A stretch of DNA of 64,000 nt from Streptomyces sp. NBC_00442 (GTDB taxonomy: Bacteria > Actinomycetota > Actinomycetes > Streptomycetales > Streptomycetaceae), in NCBI RefSeq assembly GCF_036014195.1, contig NZ_CP107918.1:2666001-2730000 (forward strand). The letters are read 5' to 3'. The stretch's first letter is position 1; every line of letters starts with the position of its first letter. Positions 16,875 to 24,503 of this stretch are shown in pieces. Under the pieces are notes generated by a model. That model did no database searches. It had not been told where the DNA came from and worked only from the letters and a program-made list of their open reading frames with translations. Made by a program: the position numbers and the translations under genes.

Positions 16875-17129
16875 ATGACAGTCGAGCCACCGGTCGTGGC
16901 CATCCGAACCGAGGTGTTCACCGAGGGGACCGCCGAGTACGTGGTGGACACGGCGAACGGCAACAAGATCGGCGCAGTGCAAGAACGCTTCGAGGGGAGC
17001 GTGTACCTCCGCCCGCCGGGTGGCGGTGTCGAGTGGACCACCCCGCCCGAGGCTCTGCGCCACCTGTCGGCCGCCGAACTCACTCAGGCACGCGTATGCG
17101 ATACGCCGGTTGAGGGGCGGCGCCGATGA
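16875..17129 (+). CDS. Small hypothetical protein of the PIMT cluster (84 aa)
   Basis: An 84-residue protein of unknown function, preceded by GAGGTGA before ATG 16875. It is beta-rich with TEVFTEGTAEYVVDTANGNK and VYLRPPGGGVEWTTPPEALR, and ends with a short basic tail. Its stop overlaps the next start (ATGA), so it is the first gene of an operon with the following protein. No domain recognised. Its position directly after the divergent XRE regulator suggests a conserved accessory role. Confidence 0.78.
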   Translation: MTVEPPVVAIRTEVFTEGTAEYVVDTANGNKIGAVQERFEGSVYLRPPGGGVEWTTPPEALRHLSAAELTQARVCDTPVEGRRR

Positions 17130-17389
17130 GCAGCGAGAGCACAGCGCGGTTCGCGCGCTACTCGGTCGCGGCGCTCCCGGACGCAGCCTTCCGCGTCTCG
17201 GCCACGTGCACGAACGGGGCGTGTCACTACGTGGTCCTGCCGACGGCAACGACCGACGAGGTGAGCCAAGCCATGCGGGAGCACACGGCTCGCACCGGTC
17301 ACGCCATGTTCTCCCGCACGATCCAGGACGCGGCCGTCGTAGTGCCGGCCGACCGGGCCGAGCAGGCCGAGGCAGAAGGCACCGAGTAG
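17126..17389 (+). CDS. Small hypothetical protein, DUF7848-like (87 aa)
   Basis: An 87-residue protein overlapping the previous stop by 4 bases. It contains TCTNGACHYVV, two cysteines spaced five apart, and a helix then AMREHTARTGHAMFSRTI, a pattern seen in small Streptomyces proteins that accompany XRE regulators. The Cys and His residues could bind a metal. Function unknown; the DUF7848 resemblance is from memory. Confidence 0.75.
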   Translation: MSSESTARFARYSVAALPDAAFRVSATCTNGACHYVVLPTATTDEVSQAMREHTARTGHAMFSRTIQDAAVVVPADRAEQAEAEGTE

Positions 17390-17531
17390 CCACCGCACGC
17401 GTCCAGCAGTGACGGCAAGTGGCGCGAACTGTTCGGCGGGGTAAGGGTGTTGGCCCCGGCCAGGCCGGCCCGCATCCACTGTGCAGGCAGGAAGTCGACC
17501 ATGTGGCGAGCGAAGAGGCTGGAGAGTGAGC

Positions 17532-17732
17532 ATGGAAGACAAGTCCGCTGCCAAGGCGGTCCAGTTCGAGTACGTGACCTACACGGTGAAGCGCGAGACA
17601 TGCCCGGCCTGTCACCAACCGATCCCCCTCCACCTGCCCGCCCGGCGGGGCTTGCTCGCCGACAGGGACGGACCGCCCGGTGTCGCCTATTGGCACCCTC
17701 GGTGCGCTGAGGACGACGGGACCCGGCGGTGA
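17532..17732 (+). CDS. Small putative zinc-binding protein (66 aa)
   Basis: A 66-residue protein with ETCPACHQPIP and YWHPRC, giving a CxxCH...HxxC set that could coordinate zinc. ATG 17532 is preceded by GGAGAGTG. It stands 142 bp after the previous gene and 122 bp before the small glycine-rich ORF. No known domain; a sequence-related partner of the upstream DUF7848-like protein is possible since both share the pattern of a beta strand followed by Cys. Confidence 0.72.
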   Translation: MEDKSAAKAVQFEYVTYTVKRETCPACHQPIPLHLPARRGLLADRDGPPGVAYWHPRCAEDDGTRR

Positions 17733-17797
17733 GGTCCGTAACCGGCACGCGCAGCACATCGCCGTCATGGATCGGGTCGACAAGACCCCCACACACT

Positions 17798-17816
17798 CCC
17801 ACCCCGCCAGGGTGGG
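17798..17816 (+). promoter_or_regulatory. Small hairpin before the putative precursor peptide
   Basis: CCCACCC and GGGTGGG form a 7-bp stem with a CGCCA loop 39 bases before the precursor start. It has no U tract, so it may be an attenuator, an mRNA-processing or stability element that raises precursor expression relative to upstream genes. Confidence 0.45.
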
Positions 17817-17854
17817 GCAGCATCCCCCCACCATCACGAGTGAAGGAGCATCAC

Positions 17855-17998
17855 ATGTCGAAGCACGGCGGCGGTACCGGAAGCGGCCAGGGCGGCAGCC
17901 AGCAGGATGACGGCAGCAGCGGACGCGGGCACGGTGGCGGCGGTTCCGAGACGAGCGGTGGCAACTCCTCCGACGGCTCCGGCCCCGCGAAGAAGTAG
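17855..17998 (+). CDS. Glycine-rich 47-residue peptide, candidate RiPP precursor
   Basis: A 47-residue peptide with 18 glycines, no cysteine and no large aliphatic residues. It contains two Asp-Gly pairs (QQDDGSSG at residues 16-23 and SSDGSG at 38-43), the dipeptide most prone to succinimide formation. AAGGAG 9 bases before ATG 17855 gives a strong ribosome site. It stops 6 bases before a PIMT-like methyltransferase. This pairing is the minimal arrangement of imiditide-type RiPPs, where a PIMT homologue forms aspartimide on an otherwise unmodified precursor. The assignment is inference; it could also be a disordered chaperone-like peptide. Confidence 0.7.
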   Translation: MSKHGGGTGSGQGGSQQDDGSSGRGHGGGGSETSGGNSSDGSGPAKK

Positions 17999-18004
17999 CA
18001 CCGG

Positions 18005-19177
18005 ATGATCACGCGCACAGAGGGGGCGGGCCCTGCGGGGCTCGCCTCCGCGCTCGTTGCCTCGGGCGCCCTGCAACCGGACTGGCTGCCCGCCTTCCGC
18101 GCGGTTCCCCGGGACTTGTTCGTCCCTGACCGCATCTGGCCGGGCATCTCCGACGGCACCCGGCAGAACCCACTGATCGACCGCAGGAAGGACCCGGACG
18201 CGTGGCTCCGGGCGGTGTACTCCGACATCCCGCTGACTACGCAATGGGACGACGGCAGCCACACCGGGGATGGCCTGGGCAGGACTCCGTCGAGCTCCAA
18301 TTCCCAGCCCCGCATGGTGTTCTCCATGCTGGCCGATCTCGACGTGCGGGACGGGCTCCGGCTCCTGGAGATCGGGACGGGAACTGGCTGGAGTTCGGCC
18401 CTGCTCGCTCACCGGCTCGGCAAGGGGAACGTCGTCTCCGTCGAGTACGACCCCGAGGTCGCGAAGGCGGCCGGAGAGCGTCAGCGCAGAGCCGGGCTGT
18501 CTCCCTTGGTGATCGTCGGAGACGGACAGCTCGGCCACGCGGGTGGGGCCCCTTACGACCGGATCATTGCCACCTGTTCAGTCGGATGGGTTCCGGGAGC
18601 GTGGGTGGACCAGACACGCGTCGGCGGGCTGATCGTGGCTCCCTGGGGGACGCTGTACGGGGGTGAGGCCATCGTCAGGCTGAGCGTGGAGGGCGACGGG
18701 ACCGCCGGCGGGCGGTTCACGCGCTCCAGTGCGTTCATGCGGCTTCGGCAACAGCGCCCTGGCCTGCCCCCGCATGACGCTTTCCTCAAGGGCGAGGCGT
18801 GGCCGGCCGACGGCGCCGCGACCACGACCGGGCTTTCCCCCGCCAAGGTGGGCGGCTGGGTGGAACAGTTCGCCATCGGGCTCCAGATGTCCGGGGCGTT
18901 CTGGAGCGTGGAGCGCTACGGCGACGGCTCGTACACGCTGTGGACGTACAGCACCGACCTGCTGTCGTGGGCGTCCGCCGATTACGAGCCGGAGGCGGAC
19001 TCCTTCGCGGTGGTGCAGAGCGGGCCACGACGCCTGTGGGACGAAACGGAGGCCGCGTATCTCTGGTGGGAGGCGCGGGGCCGGCCGGGGTTTGACCGGT
19101 TCGGGCTGACCGTGGGTGGCGACGGTGAACGGGCCTGGCTCGACTCCCCGGACAACCCCGTTCCGGCGGTGAGCTGA
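18005..19177 (+). CDS. PIMT-like (protein-L-isoaspartate) methyltransferase with C-terminal extension
   Basis: A 390-residue SAM-dependent methyltransferase of the protein-L-isoaspartyl type. The entry segment has RAVPRDLFVPDRIWP, the SAM-binding motif I is LLEIGTGTGWSSALLA near residue 125, the post-motif acidic residue is in VSVEYDPEVA, and APYDRIIATCSV and VGGLIVAPWG follow. Standard PIMTs are about 210-230 residues; here about 150 more C-terminal residues (from about 240) may bind a dedicated substrate. It begins 6 bp after the glycine-rich peptide gene. PIMT homologues of this size act on RiPP precursors in graspetide, lanthipeptide and imiditide clusters; no ATP-grasp or Lan enzyme is nearby, favouring the imiditide type. 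Confidence 0.88.
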   Translation: MITRTEGAGPAGLASALVASGALQPDWLPAFRAVPRDLFVPDRIWPGISDGTRQNPLIDRRKDPDAWLRAVYSDIPLTTQWDDGSHTGDGLGRTPSSSNSQPRMVFSMLADLDVRDGLRLLEIGTGTGWSSALLAHRLGKGNVVSVEYDPEVAKAAGERQRRAGLSPLVIVGDGQLGHAGGAPYDRIIATCSVGWVPGAWVDQTRVGGLIVAPWGTLYGGEAIVRLSVEGDGTAGGRFTRSSAFMRLRQQRPGLPPHDAFLKGEAWPADGAATTTGLSPAKVGGWVEQFAIGLQMSGAFWSVERYGDGSYTLWTYSTDLLSWASADYEPEADSFAVVQSGPRRLWDETEAAYLWWEARGRPGFDRFGLTVGGDGERAWLDSPDNPVPAVS

Positions 19178-19273
19178 CGGCCCGCACTGGAACCCGCGCA
19201 GGAAGGTGCACGCACGGGAAAGTGAGGCAAGGGGCGCGGCCAGCCGCGCACCGACTCGCAGCCGAGGGCGGGT

Positions 19274-19600
19274 TCACGGCGCCTCCGCCCCCAGCCCCGC
19301 CAGCTCCAGCAACGCCACAAGCCCGGCCCCGGCGCCCCGCATCCGCAGACGCCCCCCGGCCCGCCGGGCGGTCAGCCGCAGCCGGGCCACCGCCTCGACC
19401 GCGGCGAGGTCGGCCCGGGTGAGCGCCGCGAGGTCGCACACGACCTCCCTCGCCCCACCCCCGTACAGCCCGCGCAGCCGCTCGCAGAGGAGGGGAACGT
19501 CGGCGAAGGTGAGCGGGTCGGGGAGGACGAGGACGGCGTGCTGCTCCGCGGGGTCGGTGGCTTCCACACCGATGAGACCGGCGCGGGGTGCCGAACTCAT
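19274..19600 (-). CDS. STAS domain protein (anti-sigma factor antagonist-like)
   Basis: A 108-residue STAS-fold protein: VLVLPDPLTFADVPLLCERL, then VVCDLAALTRADLAAVEAVA, where the phospho-acceptor Ser of RsbV-like proteins is normally found in a D-x-S-G-L context. Here the motif reads DLAALTRADLAAV, so a threonine is the only nearby acceptor. It is expected to bind an anti-sigma kinase or act as a scaffold. ATG 19600 lies 19 bp after the Uma2 gene end, implying co-transcription with it. Confidence 0.75.
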   Translation of the reverse strand: MSSAPRAGLIGVEATDPAEQHAVLVLPDPLTFADVPLLCERLRGLYGGGAREVVCDLAALTRADLAAVEAVARLRLTARRAGGRLRMRGAGAGLVALLELAGLGAEAP

Positions 19601-19619
19601 CGGTGGGGATGCGGGAGGG

Positions 19620-20210
19620 CTAGCGAACCGGGAAGCCTCCGGTGTCGATTTCCAGGTCGAAGGGGGCGGGCAGCGACAGCTTCTCGCCGTATTCGACCGT
19701 GGCGAGCACCCGGTAGGTGCCGTCGTGCGGTTCGCCGTAGAGCGTCGCGGTCGGTCGGCCCGAGTGCCAGGGGTCGAGCAGCAGGTACAGCGGCACACCG
19801 GACTTGGCACAGCCGTGGGTCTTCATCACCCGGTCGTGGTTCGCGTTGCTCTTGGAGGTGATCTCAACGACGAGCTCGGCGTCCTCCGCGGCGGTACGGC
19901 CGTCCGGTCCTTGGCGCAGCCGCGCACGCGGCATCACCAGCAGATCGGGCACGTAGAGGCCCGCGCTCTGCTGGAGGACGACCCCCAGCGTCTGGTAGAT
20001 CGCCCAGCCGTCCGGCAGCACGGTGAGGAGCTGCTGCTGCACGAGCCAGGCGGTGTCATTGTGTTCTTCGGACGGTGCCGGCGACACGGTGACGATCCCC
20101 TCGATGATCTCCACCTTGCAGCCCTCGGGTGCGTCCGTCCCCTCCCAGATCCGGACGATGTCGTCCCACTCGTGGCCGGTGCCGGAGTGGTCGACGGTGG
20201 GTGCGCTCAC
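19620..20210 (-). CDS. Uma2 family (DUF820) putative endonuclease
   Basis: A 196-residue Uma2-type protein of the PD-(D/E)XK nuclease superfamily. The pattern EIIEGIVTVSPAPSEEHN, VPDLLVMPRAR, AELVVEITSKSN and the KTHGCAKSGVPLYLLLDP block match Uma2 proteins, which are highly expanded in Streptomyces and of uncertain function. GTG 20210 follows GGGAGA. A broken second copy lies at 41735-42195. Confidence 0.88.
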   Translation of the reverse strand: MSAPTVDHSGTGHEWDDIVRIWEGTDAPEGCKVEIIEGIVTVSPAPSEEHNDTAWLVQQQLLTVLPDGWAIYQTLGVVLQQSAGLYVPDLLVMPRARLRQGPDGRTAAEDAELVVEITSKSNANHDRVMKTHGCAKSGVPLYLLLDPWHSGRPTATLYGEPHDGTYRVLATVEYGEKLSLPAPFDLEIDTGGFPVR

Positions 20211-20320
20211 GGCGGTCTCCCTGCGTCGGTTCGTCACGCAGTCCAGCATGCCGAACGGGACCGGCGGAGGTCCACCGATCCCGTTCACCCGTACGAGGGT
20301 CCAACCAAAAGAACCCCAGC

Positions 20321-21598
20321 TCAGGCGATACGTTCCCGCACGATCGGCGTCGCCGAGAACGCCGTGCCGGCCGGCGCCACGTCGTAGGATCCGGACACCG
20401 ACTCAAGCGCGTACTCGAACTTCTCCGGCGTGTCCGTGTGCAGGGTCAGCAGGGGCTGGCCCGCGGTGACCGTGTCGCCGGGCTTGGCGTGGAGTTCGAC
20501 GCCCGCACCCGCCTGCACCGGGTCCTCCTTGCGGGCGCGGCCCGCGCCGAGGCGCCAGGCGGCCACGCCGATGTCGTACGCGTCGAGGCGGGTCAGGACG
20601 CCCGAGGAGGGGGCGGTGATGACGTGCTGCTCGCGGGCGACCGGGAGCTTCGCGTCCGGGTCGCCGCCCTGCGCCGCGATCATCCGGCGCCACACGTCCA
20701 TCGCGGAGCCGTCGGCGAGGGCCTTCGCCGGGTCGGCGTCCTTGATGCCCGCCGCGTCCAGCATCTCGCGGGCGAGCGCGATGGTGAGCTCGACGACGTC
20801 GGCGGGGCCGCCGCCCGCCAACACCTCGACGGATTCCCGCACTTCGAGGGCGTTGCCGGCGGTCAGGCCGAGCGGGGTGGACATGTCGGTGAGGAGCGCC
20901 ACCGTCTTGACGCCGCTGTCGGTGCCCAACGCGACCATCGTGGAGGCGAGTTCGCGCGCGTCCTCGATGTTCTTCATGAACGCGCCGGTGCCGACCTTCA
21001 CGTCCAGGACGAGCGAGCCGGTGCCTTCCGCGATCTTCTTCGACATGATCGAGCTGGCGATGAGCGGGATGGCTTCGACCGTGCCGGTCACGTCGCGCAG
21101 CGCGTAGAGCTTCTTGTCGGCCGGGGCCAGGCCGTCGCCCGCCGCGCAGATGACCGCGCCGGTGGTGTCGAGGACGTTCAGCATCTCCTCGTTGGAGAGC
21201 AGCGCGCGCCAGCCGGGGATGGACTCCAGCTTGTCGAGCGTGCCGCCGGTGTGGCCGAGGCCGCGGCCCGAGAGCTGCGGCACGGCCGCGCCGCACGCGG
21301 CGACCAGCGGGGCGAGCGGCAGGGTGATCTTGTCGCCGACGCCGCCGGTGGAGTGCTTGTCGGCGGTCGGGCGGGAGAGCGAGTCGAAGTTCATGCGCTC
21401 GCCGGAGGCGATCATCGCGGCGGTCCAGCGGGCGATCTCCGTGCGGTTCATGCCGTTGAGAAGGATCGCCATGGCCAGGGCGGACATCTGCTCGTCCGCG
21501 ACCACGCCGCGCGTGTAGGCGTCGATGACCCAGTCGATCTGCTCGGGAGACAGCTCGCCCCGGTCTCGCTTGGTGCGGATGACGGAGATGACGTCCAT
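20321..21598 (-). CDS. deoA: Thymidine (pyrimidine-nucleoside) phosphorylase
   Basis: A 425-residue enzyme converting thymidine (and possibly uridine) plus phosphate to base and (deoxy)ribose-1-phosphate. The family signature is in LSGRGLGHTGGTLDKLES, with the phosphate-binding DKHSTGGVGDKITL. ATG 21598 is chosen for the GGAAGGA ribosome site; an upstream in-frame start at 21622 lacks support. It is downstream of cdd in the same orientation but has its own hairpin-separated promoter region with a CTACGCGCATAG operator 43 bp upstream. Confidence 0.95.
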   Translation of the reverse strand: MDVISVIRTKRDRGELSPEQIDWVIDAYTRGVVADEQMSALAMAILLNGMNRTEIARWTAAMIASGERMNFDSLSRPTADKHSTGGVGDKITLPLAPLVAACGAAVPQLSGRGLGHTGGTLDKLESIPGWRALLSNEEMLNVLDTTGAVICAAGDGLAPADKKLYALRDVTGTVEAIPLIASSIMSKKIAEGTGSLVLDVKVGTGAFMKNIEDARELASTMVALGTDSGVKTVALLTDMSTPLGLTAGNALEVRESVEVLAGGGPADVVELTIALAREMLDAAGIKDADPAKALADGSAMDVWRRMIAAQGGDPDAKLPVAREQHVITAPSSGVLTRLDAYDIGVAAWRLGAGRARKEDPVQAGAGVELHAKPGDTVTAGQPLLTLHTDTPEKFEYALESVSGSYDVAPAGTAFSATPIVRERIA

Positions 21599-21640
21599 GG
21601 CATTCCTTCCGGCTTGGTGCACGTTGGTACATACGCGACT

Positions 21641-21652
21641 CTACGCGCATAG
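21641..21652. promoter_or_regulatory. Nucleoside operator B, CTACGCGCATAG
   Basis: An 11-of-12 match to the add operator, 43 bp upstream of deoA and between the cdd terminator and the deoA start. Confidence 0.72.
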
Positions 21653-21667
21653 AGGGGAGTTGAAAGT

Positions 21668-21698
21668 GCGGCCCCCGCACGGACAGTGCGGGGGCCGC
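21668..21698 (-). terminator. Terminator of the ABC-cdd operon
   Basis: GCGGCCCCCGCAC pairs perfectly with GTGCGGGGGCCGC around GGACA, immediately after the cdd stop. It separates cdd from deoA. Confidence 0.82.
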
Positions 21699-21703
21699 GG
21701 AGG

Positions 21704-22096
21704 TTACTTCAGGTGGTCCGGGCCGAAGGCCTGCGGCAGCATCTCGGCCAGCGTCAGGATGCCCTTCGGGGTCTCCAACACGAGCTCGGGACCGCCGAAT
21801 TCGAAGAGCAGCTGGCGGCAGCGGCCGCACGGCACGAGCACGTCGCCGTGGCCGTCGACACACGTGAAGTGCGTCAGCCGGCCGCCGCCGGACAGCTGGA
21901 GCGCCGAGACGAGCCCGCACTCGGCGCACAGGCCGATGCCGTACGAGGCGTTCTCCACGTTGCAGCCGGTGACGGTGCGCCCGTCGTCGACCAGGGCGGC
22001 CGCCCCGACCGGGTAGCCCGAGTACGGCGCGTACGCGCGGGACATGGCCTCGCGCGCCGCCGTGCGCAGCGCCTCCCAGTCGGGCGTCGGCGTCAC
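21704..22096 (-). CDS. cdd: Cytidine deaminase
   Basis: A 130-residue enzyme deaminating cytidine and deoxycytidine to uridine forms. Zinc ligands and the catalytic Glu are in the CAEC context (GIGLCAECGL) and in VPCGRCRQLL; NVENASYGI is the substrate loop. The GTG start overlaps the permease stop (GTGA), so cdd is the last gene of the transporter operon. Confidence 0.95.
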   Translation of the reverse strand: MTPTPDWEALRTAAREAMSRAYAPYSGYPVGAAALVDDGRTVTGCNVENASYGIGLCAECGLVSALQLSGGGRLTHFTCVDGHGDVLVPCGRCRQLLFEFGGPELVLETPKGILTLAEMLPQAFGPDHLK

Positions 22097-23382
22097 TTGC
22101 CCTGGCCCTTCCGGTAGCGCATGCCGTCCGCCTTGGGCATCCGCAGACGCTGGGCGGAGAGCGAGAGGACGAGCAGCGTCACGACGTACGGCGTGGCGCC
22201 GACGAAGTCGCCGGGCACGTCGTCGGTGACCAGGTACCAGACCAGGATGAGCGCGGCCATCACCGCGCTGATCACGGCCTGGATCATCGCCTTCTTGTAC
22301 GCCTTCCAGCCGGCCAGCGCCGCGAGCAGCACGACGAGCAGGAGCAGCAGGGCGTGCACGGTGGTGCCGCCGTTGCGCAGCTGGAGCGCGTCGGAGAAGC
22401 CGAACAGGCCGGCGCCCATGGCGAGTCCGCCCGGACGCCAGTTGCCGAAGATCATCGCGGCGAGGCCGATGTAGCCGCGGCCGCCGGTCTGGTTCTCCAG
22501 GTAGATGTGCGAGGTGACCAGGGCGAGGAAGGCGCCGCCGAGGCCGGCGAGGCCGCCGGAGACGGCGACCGCCGCGTACTTGTAGGAGTACACGTTGACG
22601 CCGAGCGACTCGGCCGCGATCGGGTTCTCGCCGCAGGAGCGAAGGCGCAGGCCGAAGGCGGTCTTCCACAGCACCCACCAGGTGCCGACGAAGAGGCCCA
22701 CGGCGATGACGGTGACCCAGGAGACCTCGGTGACCAGGCCGCCGATGATGCCGGCGAGGTCGGAGATCAGGAACCAGTGGTGGTTCTGGAGGGATTCGAG
22801 ACCGGAGGACAGACCCGGGATGGAGAAGCTGGGCAGTGCGTCCGCGGGCGGGGACTGCTTGGGGTTGCCGCCCTTGACCTGGGCTTCGCCGCCGTTGAAG
22901 AACAGCTTGGCGAGGTACTGCGTCACGCCGAGCGCGAGCAGGTTGACCGCGACACCGGAGACGATGTGGTCGACGCCGAAGGTGATGGTGGCGACCGCGT
23001 GGATCAGACCGCCGAGGACGCCGAAGCCGATGCCCGCGAGCAGGCCGAGCCAGGGGCTGGACTGCCAGCCGATCCAGCCGGCGCCGAAGGTGCCGAGGAT
23101 CATCATGCCTTCGAGGCCGATGTTGACCACGCCGGCCCGCTCGGACCACAGACCGGCGAGGCCCGCGAGCCCGATCGGCACGGCCAGGCCGAGCGCGGCG
23201 CTGATCTGGCCCTCGCTGGTGAGCTGGTCGGCGCCGGTGATCATGCGTACGGCGGAGACGAGGATCAGCGCACCCGCGATGATCATCAGGACCTGCGCGA
23301 GGGAGAACTTGCGCTTGGCGTTGCCCCGCTTGACCCCGGCCGGAGGCGGTGGGGTCGTGGTCGTTTGGGTCGTGACGCTCAT
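22093..23382 (-). CDS. Nucleoside ABC transporter permease 2
   Basis: A 429-residue permease of the branched-chain/ribose-type family used by BMP-dependent nucleoside importers. About nine membrane segments are seen; the motifs AGVVNIGLEGMMILG and RSCGENPIAAESLGVNVY are typical (EAA-like loop contacting the ATPase). The N-terminus has a Thr/Pro-rich cytoplasmic tail. ATG 23382 overlaps the first permease's stop by 4 bases. Confidence 0.93.
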   Translation of the reverse strand: MSVTTQTTTTPPPPAGVKRGNAKRKFSLAQVLMIIAGALILVSAVRMITGADQLTSEGQISAALGLAVPIGLAGLAGLWSERAGVVNIGLEGMMILGTFGAGWIGWQSSPWLGLLAGIGFGVLGGLIHAVATITFGVDHIVSGVAVNLLALGVTQYLAKLFFNGGEAQVKGGNPKQSPPADALPSFSIPGLSSGLESLQNHHWFLISDLAGIIGGLVTEVSWVTVIAVGLFVGTWWVLWKTAFGLRLRSCGENPIAAESLGVNVYSYKYAAVAVSGGLAGLGGAFLALVTSHIYLENQTGGRGYIGLAAMIFGNWRPGGLAMGAGLFGFSDALQLRNGGTTVHALLLLLVVLLAALAGWKAYKKAMIQAVISAVMAALILVWYLVTDDVPGDFVGATPYVVTLLVLSLSAQRLRMPKADGMRYRKGQGK

Positions 23383-24503
23383 GCCGTCACCTCCGTCTCG
23401 GTCTTGGCGGCCTGGGCCGCGAGCTCGGCGCCGACGCGCTGTTGCTGGCGCTTGAGGCCGTAACGGCGGACGAGTTCGTAGGCGATCACGACGCACAGGA
23501 CGATGACGCCCTGGATCACGCCGAGGATCTCCTTGTCGTAGCCGATCACTTCGAAGTGGCCGGTGGTGCGCTCCAGGTAGCCCCAGAGCAGCGCGGCGAG
23601 CGCGATGCCCACCGGGTGGTTGCGGCCGAGCAGGGCGATGGCGATGCCGGTGAAGCCGAGCCCGAGCGGGAAGCTGTTGTCGAACTGGTGGCTGTCGTTG
23701 AGCAGCGTCGGCATGCCGACGAGACCGGCCACCGCACCCGAGATGATCATGCTGGTGACGATCATCTTCTTGACGTTGGCGCCGCTCGCGGCGGCCGCCG
23801 ACTCGGACTGGCCGACGGCCCGCAGGTCGAACCCGAAGCGGGTGCGGCCGAGCGTGAACCAGTACGCCACGCCGACGAGCACGGCGACGACGATGAAGCC
23901 CCACAGCTGTCCTGCCGGGCCCATGTCGATGGTGAAGAACCAGGACGACGTCGGCAGCGGCTTGGTGGAGACCAGCGTGCCGGCCTCGTCGAGCTGGCCG
24001 AGCCGGTCGGGCTGGAGCAGATAGGCGATGATCGCGGTCGCGATGGCGTTCAGCATGATGGTCGAGATGACCTCGCTGACGCCCCGGGTGACCTTGAGGA
24101 TGCCCGCGACCGCCGACCACATCGCGCCGACGAGCATGGCGACGATGATGATGACCGGGATCTGCACGATGCCGGGCAGGCTCATCGCGCCGCCGACGAC
24201 GGCCGCGAGGAACGCCGCGAGGCGGTACTGGCCGTCGACGCCGATGTTGAAGAGGTTCATGCGGAAGCCGATGGCCACCGCGATGCCCGCCAGGTAGTAC
24301 GTCGTCGCCTTGTTGAGGATGTAGACCTGGCTATCGCTCGCCGAGCCGTACGACAGCATGTCGTTGAAGGCCGGGAACGGGTTCTTGCCGGTGGCCAGGA
24401 TGATCAGGGCGGTGACGACAAGGGCCGCGACGAGCGCGAGCACGGGGGCCGCGATCGCGAGGAGCAGCTTCTCCTTGTCGATCCGGGAGGTGAGCTTCTT
24501 CAT
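23379..24503 (-). CDS. Nucleoside ABC transporter permease 1
   Basis: A 374-residue permease with about eight to nine membrane segments. It shows FRMNLFNIGVDGQYRLAAF, the counterpart of the NIG-EG motif in permease 2, and LRAVGQSESAAAASGANV. It pairs with permease 2 to form the heterodimeric membrane channel of a nucleoside importer. It overlaps the ATPase gene by 4 bases (ATGA). Confidence 0.93.
   Translation of the reverse strand: MKKLTSRIDKEKLLLAIAAPVLALVAALVVTALIILATGKNPFPAFNDMLSYGSASDSQVYILNKATTYYLAGIAVAIGFRMNLFNIGVDGQYRLAAFLAAVVGGAMSLPGIVQIPVIIIVAMLVGAMWSAVAGILKVTRGVSEVISTIMLNAIATAIIAYLLQPDRLGQLDEAGTLVSTKPLPTSSWFFTIDMGPAGQLWGFIVVAVLVGVAYWFTLGRTRFGFDLRAVGQSESAAAASGANVKKMIVTSMIISGAVAGLVGMPTLLNDSHQFDNSFPLGLGFTGIAIALLGRNHPVGIALAALLWGYLERTTGHFEVIGYDKEILGVIQGVIVLCVVIAYELVRRYGLKRQQQRVGAELAAQAAKTETEVTA

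Noticed and set aside
17855..19177. Graspetide or FxLD-lanthipeptide cluster
   Set aside because: No ATP-grasp ligase, no LanB/LanC-like enzyme and no cysteine in the peptide; only a PIMT-like methyltransferase is present.
20129..21652. Long + strand frame opposite deoA
   Set aside because: Shadow of deoA; composition is Arg/Gly/Ala-rich with no motif.
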